From contig JAHEWK010000002.1 in NCBI GenBank assembly GCA_020740775.1, positions 5,270,001 through 5,334,000 of the forward strand: a DNA stretch of 64,000 bases. Direction: 5' to 3'. The notes beneath the pieces were generated by a model. The model was not told the DNA's origin and made no database searches. It was given only the letters and a program-made list of their open reading frames with translations. This document shows, one piece after another, positions 43,869 to 53,547 of this stretch (the stretch's first letter is position 1; the number at the start of each line of letters is the position of its first letter). This DNA is from Ilyonectria destructans (lineage: Eukaryota > Ascomycota > Sordariomycetes > Hypocreales > Nectriaceae). The position numbers and the translations under genes were made by a program.

Positions 43869-45882
43869 ATGGCAGACCCATCAACCTACACCCTCGACAC
43901 CTTGCAGGAAGCAGACTCTGCCCATGATGCCAACCGAAACCTTTCTCTGTTGATCGGGCCCAAGGAGCCAGAGCTTCTCGTAAGTACTCTTGGCTCTCTC
44001 ATTGAGCAGCAAGCCGAGGCTTTCGGCGACCGGTGCGCAGTCTCTGTACCATGGCAGTCAACCCGTTTATCCTATCGAGATCTTGCCGATCGGAGCAAGG
44101 TAGTGGCAAAGGCTATGCTCGAGATGGGCGTCCGCCACGGGGATTGCATTGGAGTTATGGCTGGTAACTGCTTCGAGTACATTGAAATCTTTCTCGGGGG
44201 CTCACGAATCGGCTGCCCCGTCGTTGTCATCAACAACACCTTTTCTCCTGAGGAGCTTGCCGCCGCCGTGACCCGTGTCAGTAAGTCAACCAATATTTAC
44301 GTGCCCGAAAGCTGGCTAAGAAGCTAAATTCAGTATAGACTGTAAGTTGTTATTCATAGCTTCCACAATCGGCACACGATCATGCCAAGGACACATCGAG
44401 AAGCTGGTCCGGCTTCCCGTCGCAGACACGCACCTCAAGTGCCTCGTTGCTCTGGGAGACAATTGTGTGGACCGTGGAGACGGCGTCGAAATCCAGTCTT
44501 ACCACAACTTCCTTGGCAATGCGCATTCGATTTTCATGAATGATGCCGTCCTCAGGCGAGCCGAGCGCCGAGTAGGACCGTCCGATGTGCTGAATCTACA
44601 ATTTACTTCAGGTACAATCGTCAACCTGTTAATGCTAAGTCTTAGTATCTAATGATGTAACCAGGAACTACTGGCGTACCTAAAGCGGCTTCTCTCACAC
44701 ACGTGTAAGCACATCCATGTTTCCTTCTAGCAGATCAGGAATCTCACTCGCATATTTGGTACTAGGAACTTGATCAACAACGCCCGATTTGTCGGAAATT
44801 CGATGAAGCTCACCAAAGAAGACGTGGTTTGCTGCCCCCCGCCGCTCTTCCACTGCTTTGGACTCGTGATGGGGTTATTGGCATCGTTTTGCTACGGAAG
44901 CTCAATCATCTTTCCGTCTGATACTTTTGACGCCCAAAAGACCATTGAATCGGTGGTTGCGGAGAAGGCCACAGCGTTGCTTGGCGTGCCCACCATGTTC
45001 ATCGCCGAGCTGGAAGTGCTCGAAAAGAATCCCGTGAAGATCACCACGGTGCGGACTGGCCTCGCCGCAGGATCTCCCGTGCCCAAGATTCTTATGGAAA
45101 ACCTCCGTGAGAAGATGAATATTCAAGGAATGTTAATTGCGTATGGAATGACGGAGACGAGTCCGGTAACATTCATCACATCGCTAGAAGACCCAGAGGA
45201 GAAGATGCTCAACTCGATCGGACGAGTTTTACCTCACACGGGTGCAAAGGTCATTGATATCAATGGAAACATCGTGCCAGTTGGAGGTCGTGGCGAGATC
45301 TGTACCAGTGGGTTTGCACTACAAAAGGGCTACTGGAACGACGAGGCAAAGACCCAAGAGGTGATGAGACGAGATGAAGACGGCGTCATGTGGATGCACA
45401 CGGGAGACGAGGGCTTCATCGACGCGGAAGGATACGGGCACATCACGGGCCGCATCAAGGATATCATCATTCGCGGTAAGCATTCCTTGGCGTGTCGAAA
45501 AGTCGATCTTACTGACAATCTTCACACAGGAGGGGAGAACATCACTCCACATGATATTGAGAACCGTTTGCTCGCCCACCCCATCATCACTGAAGCTTGC
45601 GTCGTCGGCCTCGCAGACAATAAATACGGCGAGGTTGTGTCGTGTTTCCTGAAGGGCTCAGGAGACCAGCCCAAGACACTATCTGATGGTGAAGTCCGTA
45701 GCTGGGTTGGGCAAGTGTTGGGCCGAGTCAAGTCTCCTCGACACATTTTCTGGCTGGGTCACGGAAGCGTCCAAAGCGATCTTCCCAAGACTGGGAGCGG
45801 CAAGTATCAGAAGCATTTGATTCGGGAGATTGGTAACGCGATTTTGAAGAGAGAAGGAGCAGGCGTGCGGGCTAGACTTTGA
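43869..45882 (+). CDS. acyl-CoA synthetase / 4-coumarate-CoA-ligase-like AMP-binding enzyme
   Basis: Adenylate-forming ligase of 595 residues that activates a carboxylic acid to its CoA thioester. Five exons: 43869-44280, 44339-44611, 44665-44704, 44766-45475 and 45530-45882, with introns of 53-61 nt. The P-loop signature is split by an intron and reads LQFTSGTTGVPKAAS. Others are YGMTETSPV, HTGDEGFIDAEGYGHITGR, KDIIIRGGENITPHDIE and the catalytic-Lys end GSGKYQKHLI. The 54-nt intron at 45476-45529 is a multiple of three without a stop, but the family motif IIRGGEN requires its removal. The last three residues, Ala-Arg-Leu, fit a PTS1 peroxisomal signal. It faces the Ldi-like pseudogene head to head, so it probably acted in the same catabolic route. 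Confidence 0.9.
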
Positions 45883-47445
45883 GATGACCATTGGATGGGA
45901 AGCAAGATGCAAATGTGGGTTCGTTGCTGAGATGTAATATGCTTTGTAGATTTCTTTTTCGAAGATGTTTGGGCGAGGAATAGAGTGGCAAGCATTTGAA
46001 GCCGAGAAGTGGGAAATAGGCGCGTAGAGGCTGAGCCTCTGTTGAACGACGCGAAATACAGCCGTTGCCTCGACACTATCTCTCCCATCACATCAAATGT
46101 AAGAACAGCCTGCCGCTTGACGTCGGCTTCTGCAATTCAGTTGGCTCCGCTACACTAAACCAGACACTTGACCAAAGGAAGACGGCGCTTGGGTGCCGCA
46201 TTTCTCCATCCTTTCCGCATGGAAGGGAGGTTTTTGTGGGCCCTCTTAGCATGCAGGAACGGGTTCGGTCCGAGCTGGGATATAGTCTAGTCTAAATGAA
46301 GAATAGTTCAAACTTATGCCCGTTGTCGTTGGGGAGGGCGGTCCGACAGGACTAGACTCAGTTCACTTACTCTGGAAATAGCTTCGTGGAAACCAGCTAA
46401 CACTGGTTCAGATTTAATGTAATCAAATAGCATACAGAGTATTGCATAATTAATAAGAGAGGTTTTGTGACAAGTACCTTCTGGAAATGATGACTTCAGG
46501 TCCTGCCTACCCTACAGCAGTGAAGGATCGAAGCTCGCTGCAAGTGGTACGCACTGTGACCACTCAATTAATGGACTTTTCCAGCCTCACGGCTACCCGG
46601 ACGTTCACACACAGAAATACACACACAGAGAGATGTTGCACTGAGATCCGACATCAAATCTATCTGTAACTTGCGGGGTCTGCATAGCATGAGTGAGTTA
46701 CGGCTGAGTTTATTTAACAACAAAATCTTACATGTTAAGTATTTAAAGCTAAAGAGAAAACAAAAAAAAGGGGAAATATTTCTCTTAATAATATTACTCT
46801 AAAAACTCTGCTTGTTTATGGTATAGAGGTATTAATTTCCCTAAATCTAGGTTTAGTCAAGTCTCTAGCCTAAGGCTTAGCCCTTCGTAGATATTTACAA
46901 TATTTTATTAATAGAGGTAGATAATAAGTAGTTATATAATAAGATAGGCAATATAGTAATAAAGGACAGAACCTAATTATCAGTAGTTATAATTAAAACT
47001 ATTCAGGGTCTTAAACAGTGGGATAAGGACGAGGTAATTATTTAGAGATCACGATAGATACGCTCAATACCGAGGACCAGAACTTCAGCGCCGTGTCAGG
47101 TTTTAGTCCGACTCTTGGCGCCAATCCAATTATAGCAGGCAGTCTAGTCCAGACACCCTGGACCGGACCGCTTATTTCTCACTGAACTAAGTGAAGACTC
47201 AAACTTTGGAGATGGGGAGTGAATCCAGCGTAATGTTCTGCTGCTGCTTGTATTGTTGGAACTGAAATAACTCAAATGTAGATACTACAGAGCCTAAAGG
47301 TATGTAGGCCCCTGCCACAGTCGGAGGTCTCTATATCAGAGTAGAAAACTTGGCGGGATGACGACTGTGCAGGGAAATACTGTAATCAGATGTGTACGAC
47401 AGCTCGTTGATTGCACACAATACTGACTACACGCTCTCCGTGCAC
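45883..47445. other. AT-rich, probably RIP-mutated spacer
   Basis: No gene seen. The part 46690-47060 is strongly AT-rich with many TA steps, as expected for a RIP-mutated repeat whose origin can no longer be recognised. Confidence 0.4.
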
Positions 47446-48163
47446 CTAAGTTCCGGTGATGCCAACTCCGAACCTCTGGTTGTTAACCAACTCGAAACCC
47501 CTAACCTGGCCATTACGCGTGCACGAATCCATGATGCGGCCACCAGTACGCGCAACGTTTTGGCTAGTTACTGTTAGAGCGGTCCAATCCACAGCGCTTC
47601 TCGAATCTTGCCGATAGGGCACTTACCAGCTGTCCGTCGCGGGCGCGTTATTACCGCCGCCTATCTGGCCCCAAATCCTCGCGCCGCGAATGCGTCGGAA
47701 AAGCTGTTGATTACCGGACGTGACAGTGCAATCCCTGCCTCCAATGCTGGCCAGGTAGTTGATACACGCAGCCGCATCGCCGGCCTAGACCCAGTGTTAG
47801 TTTAGTTGAGTGCGAAGCAGCTTGAATAATGAAATTACCGGAGCCGAGTCTTGAGCATTATCGTAACAATATACGCGCTTCTCTAGGGCCCGCGCCTCGA
47901 GATCTGCTAAAAATGTTAGGTTACTGATATCGTGACCTTTGAAATGCATTTGTAGACTTACCAATGTCCGTGCTGTTTATAATTGCTTCGTGAGCACCAA
48001 TTGCTTCGTCAGGAGTAAGATGTTCTCCCTCGGGATTGGCAATGATATCCTCAACCCATTGCTGGAACGAGACAAACGAGGCGGCTCTGGTCTCGGACCG
48101 GGGCTCGATAACGACAGCCTCAGCTACCGAGAGGAGCGCCAGAAGAGAGAGGGAGAACTTCAT
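47446..48163 (-). CDS. small secreted cysteine-containing protein with Kex2-type pro-region
   Basis: Built by hand from four short exons: 48163-47962, 47906-47839, 47784-47627 and 47563-47446, with introns of 55, 54, 54 and 63 nt. Each has a GT donor and AG acceptor and keeps frame, giving 181 residues. The signal peptide is MKFSLSLLALLSVAEA. A pro-region of about 60 residues ends in a dibasic Kex2 site (ARALEKR). The mature part of about 100 residues has five cysteines, in VYCYD, AACIN, RDCTV, DSCQN and DSCTR, and ends RFGVGITGT. The layout resembles fungal small secreted proteins of the Ecp2/Hce2 kind, but I do not recognise a named family. It could be an effector or an extracellular antagonist; no activity is shown. 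Confidence 0.7.
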
Positions 48164-49710
48164 AGTGAAATTGAGTCAGACAAGGGAATCTATCTCGAAG
48201 GATAAGGTAAAATCTGAACTCGAAAAGCCTGTGTTTGAGTTCAGAGTAGCAAGAGCATACCGCATGCCTTCTATTAATACTTGAATCAAGCCGCCTAGGC
48301 AGATGTTGATTCAAAGCCGGAGACCGCCGAAAGATCGAGCCGTCAGCAACATGACGACACTTTGCACAGCCTCAATTAAACTGCCATATTAATTCGAGAA
48401 AGCGCACCTGAGGTCGCCGAATATGGCAGCATGTCCCGCCGCCGTTTTAGGAGCTCTCAACAGAGGGGGTAACGCACATCCTGGAGGATAACGTAAAGGA
48501 TCCCTGTACTTGTGGTGAGCATGTACTACGTAGTACTGCTAACTACGACGATGCAAGTCGCTACGCTCTAGCGCGGAGGATCAAGTCGGAGGGTATGTCT
48601 TGGCAGTACTAGCGCCAGTATAAGCAGCTATACATTAGGGAGACACTTGACGTAGATTGGTAAACACCATGCCTGGTCTTCTCGCCGCAGCTAACATATT
48701 CTCTAATGTTTCCAAAATTACACTTTCTTATTCGCCTCGGCTGAGGGCTCCACAGTGATCTACATGCATGTCAGCGTCGCTACGTCTAACCTTTCTAGGC
48801 TTACCAGATCATCCATCCCCTAAGTAGTTTGCATATCGGTGTCGCTACATCTAGCCTTTCTAGGCTCGGCAGCTTATCTATTCCCTAACTTAGTCTGCAG
48901 ATCGGTGTGGCCATGTTGGCCACTTTTGAACGTCCGATCTGTGGCTTTCAATGGGGATCGAGCCCGCAAATCTTCCGCAAAAACATCTACTGAAATGGGT
49001 TTTATACACCTGTAGCTAAACATTGGTATACGTATTTCTCTGTACATTGCTGTTGTTGATTTACAGTGGAATTAAATCTTAGCCCGTGATTTTGCCCAAA
49101 ATTCCACAATGACATTGACGACCACCTTGTCAACCCTGACGTGATGATCCACTCTGATATCAGAGCCACCAACGGCTTATTCAGCCTCGAGCAAGAATCA
49201 TCCTCCATAATTCACTTTTCCTGTGAGTACCTAATCATGTTGGTGTAGCATTATTACAAGAGGCTAGAAAACTGATAGAAAAGGTGGTAAAGAAGGAGAT
49301 AGTTAAGTAATTAGCACTAAAGAAAATGAGCAAGGGTACTCACACATATCGTCGCCATGTAGAGAAGAGTCATGAGAATGTGTTTGTATTTGGCCTTTGA
49401 TGGACCCAAAGACTCGCTATTGAGTGATAACTGTAACTCTATAGTTGCAATTTGCTCAATTTGCTCTCCAGGTTTCCACGAATATGGCCGGGTAACCATG
49501 CGATGGAATTACGAAGACGTATGCTTGCAATAAATCCAATGTAACATGGAATTTGTAATGTCAAGATACCAGTTGAAGGTCTGATAGAGGTAAAGCTTCA
49601 TAATAACGAGTGTATTCATGCTAAATAAATGTTCACAAAATTGAGCTATTCGGATGCTCCAGGTCTTATGTTTGTACCCTCAATAGACAGTAAAGGGGAA
49701 CTAATTGCCA
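48164..49710. other. intergenic region with a tandem repeat
   Basis: No gene supported. Includes the two-copy repeat at 48772-48904 and a coherent-looking plus-strand fragment around 49120-49200 (NPDVMIHSDIRATNGLFS) of unknown origin. Confidence 0.4.
48772..48904. repeat. two tandem imperfect copies of a 66-bp unit
   Basis: Units 48772-48837 and 48838-48904 share GTCGCTAC, TCTA, CCTTTCTAGGCT, CCCTAA and TTTGCATATCGGT/TCTGCAGATCGGT. Identity is about 75-80 percent by eye. Confidence 0.65.
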
Positions 49711-50146
49711 TCACCAAGCAGAGCTCTCAGCCCGTAGATGCCGCCCATGGTAAACCAGATGAAGATGGTACTTTTTGACCAAGCCGCGGCCGGCATGAGG
49801 CGGGATCAAGACATCTAAAGAGTCGACGTTAGATGGTCTCGTGGACTGAAGAACTGTGTAGAAACTTACCCTGGACAGTCCAAGGGCCCCAGCTAAAGTC
49901 ACCGACGGGCTCATTTTGCACTCTGGTCTTGGGCTCGCTCTGCACAGTAGTGTGGCCGTTCATGGCATTCTTGGTCGCCTCCTTGATCTTCTGCGGGTCG
50001 TGCGACGGCAACTCAGACACATGGCCATCGCGAATGCCGTTGGTGGCCGGAATGATCTGGGAAAGCTTCGCCTGATTGTTAGTGAATGGAACCCATCAAG
50101 TTTCTTGGAGCTTAGCTGGAAGTGGCAGTACCGTGATAGTTGACAT
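49711..50146 (-). CDS. small hypothetical protein (three exons)
   Basis: Model of 106 residues: exons 50146-50132, 50071-49870 and 49814-49711, introns 60 nt (branch CACTAAC) and 55 nt. The first two exons read convincingly (MSTIT, then AKLSQIIPATNGIRDGHVSE, HDPQKIKEATKNAMNGHTTV, FSWGPWTVQ). The third exon in frame gives a basic tail ending ESSAW. In another frame the same DNA encodes a good membrane helix (STIFIWFTMGGIYGLRALLG) followed by a stop at about 49701. Either that is chance, or a frame change has altered the end. I do not recognise the family. Confidence 0.5.
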
Positions 50147-50342
50147 GATAGCTTCTTCTGTTCGCTTAGTGTGTCAAGAGCATGATGATTTCTCCAATTC
50201 AAATCTAGCTCTGGTTCATATAACCTCTGCTGTCTCTGTCTGAAGCACGCTACGGTCTACCATCTCCAGCCTTGCCCCCCCGTGGGTCTAAGCTAGCATC
50301 CGTCTCTGCAAAGATTATTTCCAGGAATTCCATTTTCCGACC

Positions 50343-51252
50343 GTGACACCCGAGACCCATCTCACAAAGGCCATCGTGTCACACGCGCCCGAGGATGGGA
50401 AACGAAAGTGGGTGCTAGAAGACGTGCAGGTAACGCAGCCGGGAGAATATGAAGCCATCGTGGAAATGGTAGCTTCCGGCGTCTGCCATACAGACCTCGG
50501 ATGCGGAACAGCGCCAGATGGCACCCCGGGGTTTCCTATACCCCCATACCCTCGTGTTCTAAGACATGAAAGTACCGTCTACGATTGTACCAATAACTTT
50601 ATGATGAGCTAAAATAAGAGTGAAACAGGCCCCGGATATGTCCGCTCTGTCGGTTGCAAGATCACTAAAGTCGAGCCTGGTGATGGAGTCCTGCTGTCTT
50701 TTGCGTTTTGAACTAGCTGCCACAACTGTCAATTTGGCGCGCCTGGGTACTGCCGCAAGTTCTCCGACCTGAACTTCACCGGTGTGAAGGACGCATTCCG
50801 GTTTCCCAAGTCACCGAGTCAGGAAATCGGCGGCTCATTCTTTGGCCAGTCCAACTTTGCCAAGCTCACTCGGGTTCCAGAGACGTCGCTTGTCAACGTC
50901 AGCGCCTTCATCAGCAATGATGATGAACTGAAGGTGCTGGCACCGCTGGGCTGTGGTATCCAGGTATGTTCGGATATATTCATTCACACTGAAGCCAATC
51001 CGCTGACCCTGGAAACCTTAGACTGGCGCGGGCACAGTAACTGAATTGGCAAATGCAAAGCCAGACGACAAGGTGGCCGTCATCGGCCTGCGTGGTGTAG
51101 GACTCGCAGCAATCATGGTAAGCAGCCAAGTTCCTTTCATGACTGGATGCTGGGGAATTTGCAATGGGCTTGGCCAAGTCCACTGGTTAACAACACGATG
51201 CAGGCCGCGAAGCTCAAGGGCTGCCGTACCATTATCGGAATAGATCGAGTTC
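50343..51252 (+). pseudogene. zinc-dependent alcohol dehydrogenase pseudogene, truncated
   Basis: MDR-family (benzyl-alcohol-dehydrogenase-like) relic. It begins THLTKAIVSHAPEDGKRKW without an ATG; the family start would fall at a GTG. It has the catalytic zinc part VASGVCHTDLGC and, after an intron at about 50572-50629, VRSVGCKITKVEPGDGVLLS. A stop TGA follows at 50709-50711. Next comes a structural-zinc remnant with CHNC and YC, then EIGGSFFGQSNFAKLTRVPE, LAPLGCGIQ, TGAGTVTELANAKPDDKVAV, IGLRGVGLAAIM and AAKLKGCRTIIGIDRV. The similarity ends abruptly near 51250, losing the last third of the protein. Confidence 0.78.
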
Positions 51253-52667
51253 CCGTAATAGTATATAACTAAAGAGAGATAGCCATATTACTACTAGACT
51301 TTTTATCTAGTTAACGACCCCCCCGTTCGTCCCTCACGGGGGTTAAGCTGAAGTGAAATAACGAGCCCCCTCTAGTAGTCGGCCTTTGAGTAGTAGTGCC
51401 CTGGCAGAACAGGGCAGACGTGGGCGCCGGGGTCGACAGCTAGGAGCAGGGGTGCCCATGGCTCTGACCCACGTCGGCGTCATGGCAGATTCTAATCTGG
51501 CCACTGTGTCGCCAACGGATCTAACCTAGCTAATGACGTATGTGACAGTCAGATCTATCTCAGACCATAGGGGGGGCTGCACGCGGGAATTTGGTAATTC
51601 CCACATTAACCGGAGTGCAAGCCTGGTGCAACCCAAGTTTGTCCCATTTAAAACTACCTGTCGCGATGGAAATTAGTTAGCGGCTACAGGGAACGAACGT
51701 GATATCCCGAATGGCGGGACTATGGTTCCCTGGAGCCTAGGGAGGCGAGCAATCGAAAAGCTAGCTCCCTTAACGGCGAGGCGGCTTCAAGTTTCTATAC
51801 AGAGATCCTAAGCCACAGCTAACTACAATGACCGTTTTCTGCATCTAGAACTATATTGCCGCCCCCGTGGCTAATTAGAAACGCACGAAAGACAACCGAG
51901 AGAGTAATGCCTCATCCATTGGGTGATGTGCCGGAGCAGCCGGTGCCCATGCTCGGCAGCGACGTTGGGATTCCAGACATGGCCTCCAAATTGCGAAGGT
52001 TCAGCATTTGGCGGCGCCAAGTTCAAATTACCCCGGAGTTCGGGTTGAGTTTGGTCTATTTCGAACAGCGGGGACGTTTCAATCTCACAAACTAAGCGAG
52101 GGAGTCCCAAGGTGCAGGGGACAACGGCTCATCTCGATCCGATTGGACAAGGCATTCAATCACCTCCGCACCTCAGCCCTTGATTCAGTCGTCATGACGA
52201 ATGCCAAGTGAACAGATTTCCACCACAGCCATGCCATTGTAAATTCCTTCAGCCAAGGCAATCGAGTCTCTTTCACCAGTTGCGTCACTACTTACAGTCT
52301 CAGACACTTGAATTTAGAGCTTTTAGGTGGCCTGCGAGTTAGCCGGAGTTTGTTCACCGGAGAACTCGGCTTAATGGACTATCATGAATCGCTTTGAATT
52401 CACTTGACGCGATACTTTCGTCCACAGGCGACCCGTCCGCTCTTATTGTTGGGAGCCAGTAAGATAAGGGACACAGCCGGACAATGGTACAAAGATTAGA
52501 CAAACGTTGAGAGAGTATGCTGTCGAACAAGGTGCGAAGGGCCAAACCTAACAATATATCCGTTTCCTCCGGCATAATGTTTTGCGCATCTGCAGATGAT
52601 GGACTGGGTCAACATTCTTTCGTCTCGGAACCAAGTTGCTCGTATATATTCCTCGACCGGGGGAAAC
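51253..52667. other. unrecognised sequence after ADH breakpoint, possible repeat insertion
   Basis: Starts exactly where the ADH homology stops. It includes C/G-rich blocks (CCCCCCCGTTCGTCCCTC near 51319) and a stop-free but unrecognisable ORF at 51856-52095. It looks like the leader of a transposable element, but I cannot name the family and see no clear target duplication. Confidence 0.35.
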
Positions 52668-52687
52668 GAGTCGAGTCGAGTCGAGTC
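52668..52687. repeat. GAGTC pentamer repeated four times
   Basis: Perfect (GAGTC)4, about 150 bases before the polyketide-synthase relic. A TCGTATATAT box stands at about 52640-52649. Confidence 0.7.
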
Positions 52688-52835
52688 CTCAACAAGGGTT
52701 CACTAAGCCTGCTGTTGTCCTCTGCTGTACTAGAAAATACTCCGCACTAGGACTTCGACAACCATCAATTAATCCAGTCACTTGACTTGAACTTGAACTA
52801 TACTGAATCATGCTGAATCACGCTGCCTAAACAAG

Positions 52836-53201
52836 ATGGCAAGCTTAGAAGAACATGCTTCTACTGAGGCTGTCGCCATCGTTGGCCTGAGCTGCAAATC
52901 CGTCGGCGAAGACACTGGTCCCTGGAGATTGTGGACATTGTTGACCGAAAGACAAAAGCTCAAGGTTCTGACATATGAACAGAGAGCTTGTCGAGCCGCC
53001 ATCGAAAAGAAAGCTGGCGTCGTTCTGACCGGCGCCACTGGCAGCCTAGGTTCGCACTTGGCTGCCAGCCTAGCCAGTCAACCCGAGGTGGGAACAGTTG
53101 TTTGCGTCAACCGGCGAAGTAGCACGCCTGTTGAACAGCGGCAGATGGAGGCCGTCAAGCCCCAGTTCCAATCGCTCCGCAACTTGTTGGACCTTGCGTG
53201 A
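52836..53201 (+). pseudogene. collapsed PKS/NRPS-like gene: ketosynthase start joined to reductase fragment
   Basis: One open frame of 121 codons. The N-terminus is the usual start of a ketosynthase domain ([29 protein letters not shown]). After about 45 residues it changes to the NAD(P)-binding start of a thioester-reductase or SDR domain ([30 protein letters not shown]). In an intact enzyme these parts are separated by well over a thousand residues, so nearly the whole megasynthase has been deleted in frame. The tail after residue 100 ends at a stop. A promoter with a TATA-like box remains upstream. Not expected to be functional. Confidence 0.7.
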
Positions 53202-53547
53202 GACATGGCTTGCGCCAACCATAGCCTTCGAGTTAACTTTCAACTAGTTTCGTCAATCGTTGTTGTAGGCCATGCCCCCGAGTCTCACATATGCGAAGAA
53301 CGGGTTTCCATAGCTTCCGTGCTACCCATATTTATGTATCATTTCACTTTGACGAACGAGAAGCACACACGGACGGGACAACATGGCGTGAGAATTGGGT
53401 TATAAATTCGGGCGCAGTTTTCTACAAAGCTAAGTGTATAGTACGAGTAATATAATAGGATCACAACGTTGGTATACGTTTTCAAGAGGCAGATTGCCAA
53501 GCAAAGCCCAGATAGAGTACCAAGGTTCCTGCAGTCAACGAAGACGG
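53202..53547. other. short spacer
   Basis: No gene seen between the PKS relic and the carboxylesterase 3' end. Confidence 0.4.
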
